64,000 bases of DNA, taken from Akebia trifoliata. Lineage: Eukaryota > Streptophyta > Magnoliopsida > Ranunculales > Lardizabalaceae. Position 1 is the stretch's first letter. Every line of letters begins with the position of its first letter. A model generated the notes under the pieces. The model saw only the letters and a program-made list of their open reading frames with translations. It was not told the origin of the DNA and did no database searches. Positions 36,155 through 47,415 of the stretch are shown in pieces. The translations under genes were made by a program, and so were the position numbers. The stretch covers positions 32,492,721-32,556,720 of the forward strand of contig CM030708.1 of NCBI GenBank assembly GCA_017979445.1. Direction: 5' to 3'.

Positions 36155-39100
36155 ATGGGGAAGAAAGATCAGAATCAGAAGAACCAAAAGGATAAAGAAA
36201 GAGTAGAAGCTGTTCTTGAGATTCTCAGAAAACAAACTTCGCTTACTGTAAAACAGGTGAGCTCTTCTTCAACTCTCAAGAACTTCTTTAGCTTTAAAAT
36301 CTACTTAGCAATAGTGCGTTTTACTGAAATTTTGGATCTATGATCAGAAATCTTTGTTTGGAACTGTTTCCTACGCATCTGATCAAATTTTCGTTAAAAA
36401 ATTTATGTTCAGTGTCACAAATCTTCATTTGGAAACGTTTTCTCCGTATCTGATCAATTTTTCGTTAAAAAACTGTTGTTAATTGTCACAAATTTTATTT
36501 ATTCTAACTGTTATCTCCGTATCTAATAAATTTTTCGTTAAAAATTAATGTCGATTGTCACAAGTCTTTCGTTGGAACTATTTTCCTTGTACCTGATCAA
36601 CTTTTGGTTGAAAAATTACTGTTGATTGACGATAATATTTCGTTTTAATTTCCTGTCATTTCTCTGTGTTTTTAGTTCTTCAAATCTAGAGGATCTGATT
36701 CTTCAGATCTATTTAGTTTCTTGTTCTTTTGTCGATTCGAGAGACATTCGAGTTTATTCTTAAACGTATCTTGTACGAGAAGATTAGTCAGGATCAGTAG
36801 AAATTGATTTTCACGAAGAACTTCTCTCATTTCCTAATTGAAACAGATTAATTTCTTCAGAAACTTCTGGTTCTTAGTTTATATTTCGATTTTTATAACT
36901 ATGAAGGGAAATTACGCAATTTCTAGCGAAGTTATTTTGATTTCTGAATCTTCAAGTCTCTGATCTCTGTTTTTTGTCCCCTATTTCAGGAGAAATTCTG
37001 CAACACTGCTTGCGTAGAACGATTTCTGAAAGCAAAAGGAGATAGCGTGAAGAAGGCAGCGAAGCATTTGCGAGCTTGCCTTTCTTGGAGAGAGAACATT
37101 GGCACTGGTATACATTTCCTTTTTTTTCGTCTTCTTCTACACTTTTTCTCTGAAGAATCTTACTTTCTTTTTAGTTCAAATGCGGAAAGAAACCGTTTAG
37201 TTTCTCCATTTTAATCCTCAACTCTGTTTCCCGCTTTTTTTGTTTTGTTTTTCTCAATTATTTGATTGCTTTTTTCTACGAAGAAGCCGTTAAAGTAAAA
37301 GTGCGTTCAAACTAAACTCAAAAGAAAGCTAAAATCTCAGTTTATTTCTCTCTTTTCTCTGGAAAAAAAAAAAAAACAGAGCATTTGATCGCAGATGAGT
37401 TTTCTTCAGAGATCTCAGAAGGCGTCGCCTATGTTGCTGGCCACGACGATGAATCCAGGCCTGTTATGGTAATTTCCTGATTTCTCGCTCTCTTTATGAA
37501 GTTTCCTTAAAAGAAGATCTTAAAAGAAAAGATTCAAGATTGAAATCTCATTTTTTTTTTTTTTTACAGATTTTCCGGATTAAGCAGGATTACCAGAAGT
37601 TCCACTCACAAAAACTGTAAGTAGAAAATGTTTTTTATTTTTTTTCTTCCAATTTTTTTCCTTTTTTATTTTATTAATTTATTTTTGAATAATTTAGGTA
37701 CGTTCGATTGTTAGTGTTCACACTTGAAGTGGCCATTGCATCCATGTCTAGAAACGTTGAACAGTTCGTTCTCCTCTTTGACGCAAGTGAGTTTTCACTA
37801 AAATGACTATATTGCCCTTGTTAACCTGTTCCAAATTTAAAAAATTCTGGATAATTTGGTCACTATGTTACCTTCTGTAAGTAATTAATCTGTTTAGTAA
37901 ATCAGTCTGAAATTCTTAACATGCTTCCCTAAAAACTTTGTGTTTTTAAAGCCTCCTTCAATTAACTTCTATCACGCCTTATCCCTAAATTAATGAGAAT
38001 TTAACTTGGAACCAAACAGAACCTCAGGTTTGGATGGCCAATGGGGTTCTCTTCATCTCTCCCGGCGTACATTAGTAAATAGACTGAGAATTAATTAGAT
38101 AGTGTACAGTGCGCACTGTAAACTGCAGTAGCCGTGCGAGAAATTGTCGGAGAACAAGCACGTTAAAAAAATCTTCGAGACAGGATTACCCCTGAGACAC
38201 CACATAGTTGAACATTAAAGGTCAAAGAGTTGTAGGGGTAAAATAGGATTTATATTCCGAGAAATGGCCATCGTAGATCTGACTATCGTGTTAGTTTTGA
38301 TCTACACTAGTAGTACCAAAACTCTCTTTAACTGATCTCATAATAAGCTTCTGACGCGTATAGGGTTTCAGAGTTGCGTTCTGCTTTGAAATATTAATAA
38401 CTAATGCGTGGAATTGCAGGCTTTTTCAGATCAGCTTCGGCTTTTATGAATTTATTACTGGCAAGTTTGAAGATCGTATCGGAATATTATCCTGGAAGAC
38501 TTCACAAAGCCTTCGTCATGGATCCTCCCTCGCTTTTCTCTTATGCCTGGAAGGTAAAGCTCAAAACTAGACAAACCTATTTCTTAAAAAATAAATAATG
38601 AGAGCTTCTATTGCCACACCAATTTTTTCTAATGCCATTTCAAGATGTGCGCAATTCGCTGATGAAACTCATTTATGGGGTGGCGTTAGCAATAAGTTGA
38701 TGTGGCAGTATAATCTCTATAAATAATTTACTAAGATATCGCTGGTTATCTCTAAGAGCTACTATTGCCACATAAAAATTTTGGGTGATTTGTATAAATA
38801 ATTTCCTATACAAATCACCCATTTTTTTTTTTTCACACAATTAGTGTGGCAATATCAACTCACTTATCTCCTCATATATCTTATCTTCTCATTGATTTTT
38901 CTAAGAAATTTTTGAAGATGAATTTCGTGTCCCATACTAACTTCACATGAAGTTACTGAAGTCCTCCAAGACAGCGAATAAAATTAAATGACAAAAATAC
39001 CCTTCATTTGAATATAAACTCTCATTTACATCCCTTTCCCATTTGCGTGTGCAGGGAGTCCGTCCGTTCGTGGAGTTATCAACAGTCACAATGGTGGTTT

Positions 39101-39774
39101 CTTCGCTCGACTTCGAAGAGTCGTTGGAATACGACGACTTCTCATCCTATCCACGCACCTCCTCCCTCCGATTCGATCCTTCGTCAATCCCATCAACGGA
39201 CAAGATTGGCCCATCTTCGTCCTCTCGCTTCTCTTTCACTGTCTCCCACAATTTTGACTCTCTAAAACCTTGGTACCTCAGCTTAACCGACACGTCAGCA
39301 TCAAAAGTGGGTCCCAACATCCCATCACCTTCTCTAATGGGTTCCGCACTCATCTCCCCACTTAACGCCCGTTCCTATTCATTTGCATCACCAGCTGCAA
39401 GAACGCCACGTGGCAACTTAAATTACCGTAGTGTACCCACCAAGAAAAACTTCTTCCCATCAACTCCACTCCAACAACGAATCAACAACAATAGCAATGA
39501 CACCAAGAACATCAACCATCCAAGAACTCCAAGACCATCCTTTCTCCAATCTCCTGCTTTGTTCTTCAAGAGAGATCCACAAGTCAACAAGGCCGACAAG
39601 ATTCGAGAATCGTTCCTCCCATTTTTGAGATTCTACAGGATGCCGTACGACGAAATGGGTTACAGGTCAAAGATGCGACCCCCTCTAGGTGGACTCATCT
39701 CCATCGTCTCTCCACATCTCAAACGCCGCCACGTGTCAACATCACAGAGGTTTCAAAATCAAGTACATATATAA
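36155..39774 (+). CDS. SEC14-like (CRAL-TRIO) lipid-binding/transfer protein
   Basis: Seven exons: 36155-36256, 36990-37107, 37380-37468, 37570-37616, 37698-37786, 38420-38553 and 39055-39774 (1299 nt, 432 residues). All junctions are GT-AG and phases close. The CRAL-TRIO N-terminal helix region is about residues 15-75 ([20 protein letters not shown]). The SEC14 lipid pocket is about 80-225: [20 protein letters not shown], then [37 protein letters not shown] and WKGVRPFVE. The 200-residue tail is Ser/Pro-rich with [13 protein letters not shown] and [14 protein letters not shown]. Sec14-type proteins bind or transfer phosphoinositides and other lipids at cytosolic membrane faces. From memory it matches the Arabidopsis At1g75170/At4g36640 type. 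Two family C MITEs sit in intron 6. The start ATG follows a TATA box and leader and opens a basic [10 protein letters not shown] start. Confidence 0.92.
38599..38874. mobile_element. Two family C MITEs in SEC14 intron 6
   Basis: 38599-38726 runs from 'gagagcttctattgccacac' to 'gatgtggcagtataatctct'. 38753-38874 runs from 'taagagctactattgccaca' to 'gtgtggcaatatcaactcac', with an inner palindrome 'gggtgatttgtata' / 'tatacaaatcaccc'. They are adjacent and in the same intron. Confidence 0.75.
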
Positions 39775-41061
39775 CAACACTACCATTAAAATCCCTAATT
39801 GCTACTCAAATTAAGATTTTGTAATTCTTCAAAAAAGGCGTCAAATTAGCCAAAAAAGAAAGAGAAAGAGAAAGAGGGGTGGAGACGACGTACTAAGTGG
39901 GGTGTGAAATGGTGTGCATATTGTCATGTTTTGAAGTTCGTGATATTAGTCTACGTTTTAGGATTACGCGATAGCGTAATCACCACGATTGCAATGCGTA
40001 GAGGAACAAAACCTATGTTTGTTTAAAATTAAATTTTGGGAAGATTGGATTTTTGAGGGAATCTCTGTCTTGTTTTTGTGACTTTTGTTAATAATAAAAG
40101 TTTGAAAAATCTTTGGTTATCGGGATGAGTCTACTTTTGTTTAATTTTTACGAGAAAGAAGGGCACAGTTTTAAATCGTATTTTATTCTTTTCAACGAGG
40201 GTAAAATGGGTAGGAATTTGTGTCGTGTTACGTTGTTTGAGAGAAGTCAAATGGATGATGTACATTGAATACAGATTTGGTACATTGGGAATTGAGAAGG
40301 CACACACGTTTGGGGTGTTGTTTGTTTTCGTCGGCTTCTTCGTGGTTGTAAGTGATCAAGGTTATATTCCTAGGGCTGACGTTAGACTCACTGTCTTACT
40401 CTATTTGGAATCTATTGTTTCTTCATGTATCCTTAATTGGTTTTATCGTTGTTTGGTAGAGTTAAGTGATGGGGACAGATACTGTGTTCTATAATTTGTA
40501 CTTCTTTGTAAGCATACTGTTTGGCACTGACTCTTTCATACATGTACAGTTCAATTTTAGGCCCACTCCTATATCAGATCAGGCCGATCTGCGACCAATC
40601 CCATAAAGATTGGATATTTGTCGGATTTATTTATTTTAGTTTATTTTTTTTCCCTCATATCTGAATGTTAAGATTCAAATACGATTCGAAAAAATAATTG
40701 TGGGTAGGTTACTATACTATCAAACCCAATGTTATATACAAAATCTAAATAAAATTCATCAATTTAAATAAGGATTGGGATCCGTTGACTCTTAAGAATG
40801 ACTCATGAAAAAATCACTTGATCCCAGTCCTTTAAACACAAAATCCAATGATTGAGATTGTGAGTATCTTGACAACACAAATCGCAAAGATACGTATGTT
40901 GAGGATAAATTTTAACCCTTAGATTTTGCATTTAAAAGGTTGTGATTATGAGTCATTCTTAGGAGTCAAGGGACCTTGACCCTTTAAAAATGTTAGTAGG
41001 TTGGAAGTGCAAAACAATTACAAAATTAGTAGATATGTAATGCTAAGATTACCTTTATAAT
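39775..41061. other. 3' flank of the SEC14 gene and intergenic DNA
   Basis: The first few hundred bases are probably 3'UTR. A frame at 40225-40494 has a hydrophobic stretch but no family signature and no support as a gene. An inverted pair lies at about 40783-40985 ('aaggattgggatccgttgac' / 'gtcaagggaccttgaccctt'), with inner arms 'ttaagaatgactcatgaaaa' / 'atgagtcattcttaggag'; it may be another MITE. Confidence 0.45.
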
Positions 41062-41310
41062 AATCTTGAGAGATTGGCTCAATGGCAAATTCAAATCCAA
41101 TAAGTGGTGAGAGTCCGTAGGTTGTGTGTTTGATGCCCAATATGAGTAATAGCTCCTTGAGACTACTCTAGTGCATGTGATGTGCTGGCGTTGTGCGTGC
41201 CTAGGGGAGGGACCCATATGCTTTGGTCCAAGCCATTGCTCACCTAGTCCCAATAGTTGGACGTATGTTCAGATATCCCGTTACTAAAAAAAAATAAAAA
41301 AAAAAGATTG
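41062..41310 (+). repeat. tRNA-derived SINE
   Basis: The A-box-like 'gattggctcaatggcaaat' (41074-41092) is followed by the B-box-like 'gtgtgtttgatgcccaa' (about 41128-41142). The body ends 'ttcagatatcccgttacta' with an A-rich tail (41284-41306). Spacing and 3' end fit plant Au-type SINEs. A 5' fragment of the same kind lies at about 35100-35210 ('gaatgactcaatgaaaatt', then 'ggttgtgaggttgacac'). Confidence 0.65.
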
Positions 41311-41657
41311 TTTTTATAATTAATTTAAGAGATTTTTTTTATAATTTAATTTTACTGAAATTTGTATCATTCAATTTATTTGGAAAATTAACATTGATTT
41401 TAAGTGAACAATACTCACCCTTCTCTCACTATAATAATGAAGATGACTTATGCATATTCTGACATTTGATCAAATCAAGACTTTATTGGATTGAAACCTT
41501 GTTTTTATCCAGAATTTGATCGGAAAAGTTACCAAATTAGATTCTTAATTATACTTATAAGAATGCAAATCCTCGATCTAGATTGAAAGTCTTTAATTTT
41601 TCAGTCTAATCCAATCCATTTCCAACTCTACTAATTAATTTGAGCGTATATATCATC

Positions 41658-41853
41658 AGTGTAATGATTTTCTAACTCAACTCTAACATAATAACTCAAA
41701 AACTCACTGATATGGCATGTGCAAGAGTTGTAGATTTTTCCCTCGGGATACACAACTGCACATCCCCATAAACATGTGCAATTGGGTATCCTGAGAGAAA
41801 AAAATTACAATTCTTACACATGGCACGTCAATCAGTTTTTTTGAGTTATTCTT
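41658..41853. mobile_element. Hairpin MITE, family A
   Basis: 'gtgtaatgattttctaactc' at the left is balanced by 'tttttgagttattcttg' at the right. Core 'cctcgggatacacaactgca' with mirror 'gggtatcctgagag'. Confidence 0.7.
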
Positions 41854-43218
41854 GATAAAAAACTGCGTGCCATATAGAAAAAGGGCTTGGTTAGGAGCCC
41901 AATATGTCTCAAACTCTTACTAAAATACACCACGTAGACACCGTTCCTATGCTATGGGAACCTGGATCGTAACTTTTTAAACAACACATATTTTAACCTT
42001 TCATAAAAGCATTTTAAAGGTTGGGATTTATCTTAGAGATATGTGATGTATTTCGGGATATGTATTTTATGGCAAGTGCTTGAGAGAGAGAGATCGCAAG
42101 ATGGGCGGGCCGATGAATGTATTTGGACTTAAGTATGGCTCGACACATGCATTTACACGTGTAAATGTTAGTACAAAAGTAACAATCCATATGTTCTTTC
42201 ATCCATAGATTATAAAATATATATGCAGTTGGAACAAAAAACCCAGTGGGCTTACTATCCAAGTAAATTCCCATCTCTAAACATGAATTGGACTTAGCCC
42301 AAACCGAGATGTAAACAGGCCAAGTTACACCACACAACCCCGGTCCATTCCAGACAAATCCCAGCCCATCAACATTCCTAAGATTGATACTCATTAGAAA
42401 TGAGTATATCATGTATTGATATGGTCTTTGAGACCTAACTATATTCATGAATCCAAGAACCAAAACCAATAATTAAATATGATCTAAACTCCCAAAATTC
42501 TTTCCCTTCATTTAACCAATCTGGACTATTTGATTCTTGTATCCAAAGAATTTCCATGATACATAAGAACAATAATTTGTGGGATTTAATTATCAAATGT
42601 AGGATTACGACTAAACTCAAAATCAATCAAATATATAACTATAAAGTGATACTTGAAAATTGTTCTAAACCATTGGACTTAAACTTCATCAAATCTAAAA
42701 CCTCTACTATAGAGAGTAACAATTTTTCCTTTATTCCCTTAACTTCAATCGACGTGGCTTAGTGCATCCATGGCATGAAAGATAACATTGTTTATGAACT
42801 TCTTTTAGGGTTCCAACTTCCAACTCATTATCAAAAATTAAAAATATGAAGATTAAATCCTTCTATTATGGGGGCCATTCCCTCTCTCTCTCCCAAACCT
42901 TGCTTCAGTTTTCAAAATATTGAATCCCTAATATCAAATGTTGAATACCCATATGCGTTCGTTCGTTCTTATTTATATGGGACCCCCCATTTAATATCTA
43001 ACTCTACGAAGTAATTCTCTTGAGCAAAAAAAACAAAAAGAAAAAGTTGTATTCTCTCTCTCAAGCCAAAACATGGGCCACAACCTTATAAATGCGAAAA
43101 TAACACAAAAGATACAAATCCATTAGGTTAAGATGCATCATATCGGTATCGTTATCATGAAAGTCTTATCGTATTTATATATCTTGTTCCTCTATTCAAT
43201 GGAAATGTTTTTAGGAAA
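41854..43218. other. Intergenic, no gene supported
   Basis: A 151-codon open frame on the minus strand at 42014-42469 has mixed composition and no recognisable domain. Nothing else stands out. Confidence 0.45.
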
Positions 43219-43399
43219 ATGCTGGAATGACACAGGGTATTTACTGCAATTCTTACAAGTCTGACGTGGAGATGTGCACATAACCAGAGATGAGTTTCCT
43301 CGTGATACGAGTAAAAATCATTTACGGTTATGTAGGCATGTCCACGTCAGAATTGTGAGATTTGCAGTAAATCCTGTGTCACCCCAGCACGACTCATGT
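43219..43399. mobile_element. Hairpin MITE, family B
   Basis: 'gctggaatgacacagggtat' pairs with 'gtgtcaccccagcacgac'. The inner arms 'ttactgcaattcttacaagt' and 'gacgtggagatgtgcacata' also have mirrors at the right. Confidence 0.7.
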
Positions 43400-43747
43400 T
43401 TTTATGTCAATTGTCAACCTGATGTAACCTTCTTCCTCCTTTATCCTAAGTCCAAGATCCATAATATAGTGTAAAATAAATTTTATACACGTGGAGTTTA
43501 TAATTATTAACCATTGTCGGCAAGAAATGCGTGTGTAGCTAAGCCAAGGACTCAAAAGAATCGAGCCTAAATCCCAACATTGGTGGTGGGACTTATGTGT
43601 AGATCGTTTTCATGATCGGCTTTGATGGTGGGTGCCTAAACTCTGAGATGGCCTACACTCACAATGGGATTTAATAGTTCAGCCCAATCTAGGTTAAAGA
43701 TCCAAGCAAATTTATTAATCGTACTCTATGTCTTTACTTATTAGATT

Positions 43748-43878
43748 AATGTTGGAGTGACCTCAGTGGGGGACATCTTGACGTGGTGGCGCCAGCTCGT
43801 AGATGAGTTTTCTTCGAGATACAAGTAAAACGCATCTATGGACATGTCCCTCACTGAGGTCACTCTAGCACGACTTAT
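43748..43878. mobile_element. Hairpin MITE, family B, short
   Basis: 'gttggagtgacctcagtggg' pairs with 'cactgaggtcactctagcac'. The centre has 'cttcgagatacaagtaaaac', shared with other family B copies. Confidence 0.7.
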
Positions 43879-43958
43879 AATGAGAGAAGGCAGAGTGAAT
43901 GTGGTTGGACACCAAAATTTGAGTGGTTATAAATGCCCCCACTTTTATATTTAAATTT

Positions 43959-44187
43959 AGAGTTGTGAGAATCTGACTCCCCCACATGGCATACTCAAAA
44001 TACTCTCTTGACATGACATGCGTTAGAACAATAGATTTTTGCCTTGGGATATACATTTGCACATCCCCATAAATATTTGCAATTGTATATCATGAGACAA
44101 AAAGATCTATAGTTCTAGCACATGCCGCCATATCAGGAGAGTATTTTGAGTATGTCACTTGAAGGAGTCAGAAAATCATTACTCTTA
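43959..44187. mobile_element. Hairpin MITE, family A
   Basis: Ends 'agagttgtgagaatctgact' and 'gtcagaaaatcattactctt'; 229 bp. Nearly colinear with the copy at 5731-5960 ('ctcaaaatactctcttgaca', 'ccttgggatatacatttgca'). Confidence 0.8.
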
Positions 44188-45027
44188 AGTTTAATATAAT
44201 TAGGGTCATTTTGATAAAAAATCAAGAAAACAATCCAACACATCATGTGTCTTAGTTTTCAAAATTACATTATCCTTTTTACTATCTAAACTTCAAAATC
44301 CTTTAATCAATATTTTAAATTACAAATAAACCCTTCTAATTATTTGCATCAGTCCCAATTCTAAGACTGAAATAGGTCTAGAAAGTAAAACCATTAGAAT
44401 GGAACAAATTTTGATTTTGGTTAGATATCCTAACCAAGTCGTATTCAAACTGATAAGACTTGAACCCAACTTACAAATAATAGTACGAATAAAGTTAGTA
44501 GAAACTCTAATAGGGGGTTATAACTAATAAAATGTTAATTGAGATTGTTTGGATTTATTCATCGTAAATAGATTATAATCCCAATTAAAAAAAATATTCA
44601 AGTTGAAGAACTTAAAAGAACACTCAAAAGAACATAGATGTAAACATGAAAGTATATATGAATCTACTTTCAATGCCATCATAATTGAGTTCAAATTGAG
44701 GGAATTGAGGAACAAGATTTTTTGATTGACCCCAAATCTTTGGAATAAAACTTTAGTGGTATTTTATGACTAGATGAGTACCCAAATCCAACCTAACCTG
44801 ACCCAACCTGTTAGAATAGCTCAAAATAGAGAAAGGTGTAATTTATTGAGTCAACCTAGCCTCACTAACTTACTTAGATTTCTAATTTAATTAAGGGTTG
44901 TGAGCTCATATTGTAGCATCCACAAACATGATTTGATCCCACACGGATGTAGTGGACAAAATTTTAATAACTTTGAAAAATAAAAAAAAACATTCATAAA
45001 AAAAAAAATAATAATAATATATATATA

Positions 45028-45371
45028 GGTCCCGTTCAACAACAAACATTTTGGCAAAACATTTTTCAAAACATGGGTTAGAGGTTTTGGAATGGGCTGA
45101 TTTTTGGTGAGGATGATCTCCTAGATCATCCTCACCAAAAATCAGCCCATTCCAAAACTTCTAGCCCCAGTTTACAAGTTGAAAAATCGTGGACCGTCCA
45201 TTTTTTGTAAACCATTTTTGATGGGGTTAGAAGTTTTGGAATGGGCTGATTTTTGGTGATGATGATCTCCTCACCGTAGAGATCATTCTCACCAAAAATT
45301 AACCCATTCCAAAACTTATAACCCATGTTTTGAAAAATGTTTTGCCAAAATGTTTGTTGCTGAACAGGACC
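45028..45371. mobile_element. (TA)n-flanked MITE, first of a tandem pair
   Basis: Ends are 'ggtcccgttcaacaacaaac' and, in reverse complement, 'ggtcctgttcagcaacaaac'. It lies directly in TA repeats on both sides, as Micron-type MITEs do. Four internal arms ('ttttggaatgggctgatttt' and its reverse complement, alternating) could fold into two long hairpins. Non-coding. Confidence 0.8.
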
Positions 45372-45384
45372 CATATATATATAT

Positions 45385-45725
45385 GGGTCCTGTTCAGCAA
45401 CAAACATTTTTCAAAACATGGGTTAGAGGTTTTGGAATGGGCTGATTTTTGGTGAGGATGATCTCTATGGTGAGGAGATCATCCTCACAAAAAATCAGTC
45501 CATTCCAAAACTTCTAGCCCCAGTTTACATGTTGAAAAATCGTGGATCGTCTATTTTTTGCAAACCATTTTTGATGGGGTTAGAAGTTTTGGAATGGGCT
45601 GATTTTTAGTGATGATGATCTCCTCACCGTAGAGATCATCCTCACCAAAAATCAACCCATTCCAAAACCTCTAACCCATGTTTTGAAAAATATTTTGCCA
45701 AAATGTTTGTTGCTGAACATTTTCC
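45385..45725. mobile_element. (TA)n-flanked MITE, second of a tandem pair
   Basis: Same orientation and structure as the copy at 45028-45371, starting 'gggtcctgttcagcaacaaa'. It lacks a block of about 13 bases ('ggcaaaacatttt') near the left end, and its right end is altered ('gctgaacattttcc'). The TA tract between the copies is the centre of a palindrome. Confidence 0.8.
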
Positions 45726-46474
45726 ATATATATATAACACCATCAATTTCAACACCTTGGTGAAGCTCAAAACAAATTTTGTATATATATTTTTTTAGTT
45801 TTCCCATGAAATCTAGAAATTTGTGCCACTGTGATAATTCATGTGTGACCAATGATCCTTAAAAAGAACATCTCCCACCTAGTTACCCATACTCATTTAT
45901 GGGTCATTTGGTGTTTATGGGTAGTCACTTTGAGTATCATGGTATGCATTCCAATCATGCTACTCATAAATATTCTAACATATTTTTTAATTTCACTCAT
46001 ATTTAAAACAGTTTGAAATTGTAATATTTTAATATAATTGTCTGAATTTTTTTCCCTTAAAAAAAAAAATGGGTCAACTCTATGGAGGACTTATTTTGGG
46101 TAGTCAAAATCTCATGACCCAAAAAATAATGTGGGAATTGGGATAGATAGAGTGGGCTGGATCCATCCATTTTGGACTCCACCACCCAAAACAACAGTTT
46201 AGAAGGGGATGGGTACTACCGCAGAGTTGTTCTAAGAATTTCTAACTCTTGCACAAAATAAAAAATATATAAAAATTAATTAAGAAAATGTCTTTTTAAT
46301 TTATTTATGAATCCGAATCATAAGCACTTTGAGTAGAGTGTTGAAATCCTCCTCTCACAGCTCAACACATGCCATGTAAGTCGTGATCCAAGGAAATTTC
46401 TCTTGGATTGTGCCTTATATGAGACATGTGTTGAGGTGTGGATGGAGAGTTTCAATCTTCCACCCTAGGTGGGT

Positions 46475-46676
46475 AGGATCTGAACTCAATCGACTAGACT
46501 TTGACAGATTCGAGAATCATAGAACTGTGCTCCTCGAGATACAAGATTTTCTCGAGATACGTTTTTATGGGGATAGTGCAGCCGTGTATCCCAAGGAGTG
46601 CAGTTCCCTACCTTGTGACGTCAGGTAGTCGATTGAGTTTGCCACGTGGAATAATCAGATTATCACGATTCTAGAA
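46475..46676. mobile_element. Hairpin MITE, family A, upstream of the second DUF868 gene
   Basis: 'aactcaatcgactagacttt' pairs with 'gtcaggtagtcgattgagtt'. The right end 'cacgtggaataatcagattatcacgattct' carries the family terminus. It lies within 750 bases of the start codon and just upstream of the probable 5' leader, so it may be part of the promoter. Confidence 0.6.
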
Positions 46677-46882
46677 TAATATGCCCCCGTCTGAAAACGT
46701 TATCTCTGTCCCTAACAGTCGCAGTCTCGTAATCATCTATCCTCCTTTCTCTTTGAACCCATGGCATTGTTTCTCAAAATCTTTCAGAACTTGAGAGAGA
46801 ATCTGTTCAATTGAGCTTCATTGTGAAAGTTGGCATCATCACGGCCTTTGGTTTTCATCTCTAATCCATACGGTTTTGTCAG

Positions 46883-47414
46883 GTAAAGTAAACCTCTCTT
46901 ATATAATTCTACCTCAGAGAGAGAGGTTGATTTTTGCCAAAACTTGGTTTTTTTTTTTTTTTTACTATTTGACCTCTCCTGCATCTGGGTTTAATTTATA
47001 TATTTTGGTTAATTTTTTGGGCTCTTTTTGTGTGTGTGTGTGTGTTTTTAATCTGATTTTGAAACACGTTCTTTGTTTGTCTCCTTATCTTAAAAGTTGA
47101 ACTTGTTTTTTTTTTTACTCCACAGAATTGTTTTTTGATTATGTTGTCTTATCTGTAAACTTACTGATTTATGTGTCTGTGAAGTAGGGGCCTCAAAGAA
47201 CCCAAATACCCATATTATACCTACCTTTGAGAAGCTGTTTCTGAAGCATGTAAAGGCATGTGTTGTTGAATTCATCTTTGTTTCATTTTAATTCTTTCTT
47301 TGTTTGATCTATTTCTTGTAAATTCAAAACAAACATCAGATTGTTAGCCTCTAATTAGAGAGAGGGAGAGAGAGAAAAAAAAAAAAAACAGAGAATTTGG
47401 GTTCTTGGAATCAG
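46883..47414 (+). other. Probable 5'UTR intron of the second DUF868 gene
   Basis: 'gttttgtcag|gtaaagtaaa' at 46882/46883 is a good donor, and 'cttggaatcag|gatg' ends at 47414, one base before the ATG at 47416. The sequence between is T-rich. Inferred from signals only; a different acceptor ('aaaacag' near 47391) is possible. Confidence 0.5.
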
Positions 47415-47415
47415 G

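Noticed and set aside
40225..40494. 89-codon plus-strand frame with a hydrophobic segment near the SEC14 3' end
   Set aside because: No family match and no upstream signals; probably 3' flank of SEC14.
42014..42469. 151-codon minus-strand frame
   Set aside because: No domain, no exon partners, composition like surrounding intergenic DNA.
45132..45852. Frames across the tandem MITE pair
   Set aside because: Produced by repeated inverted arms, not by a gene.
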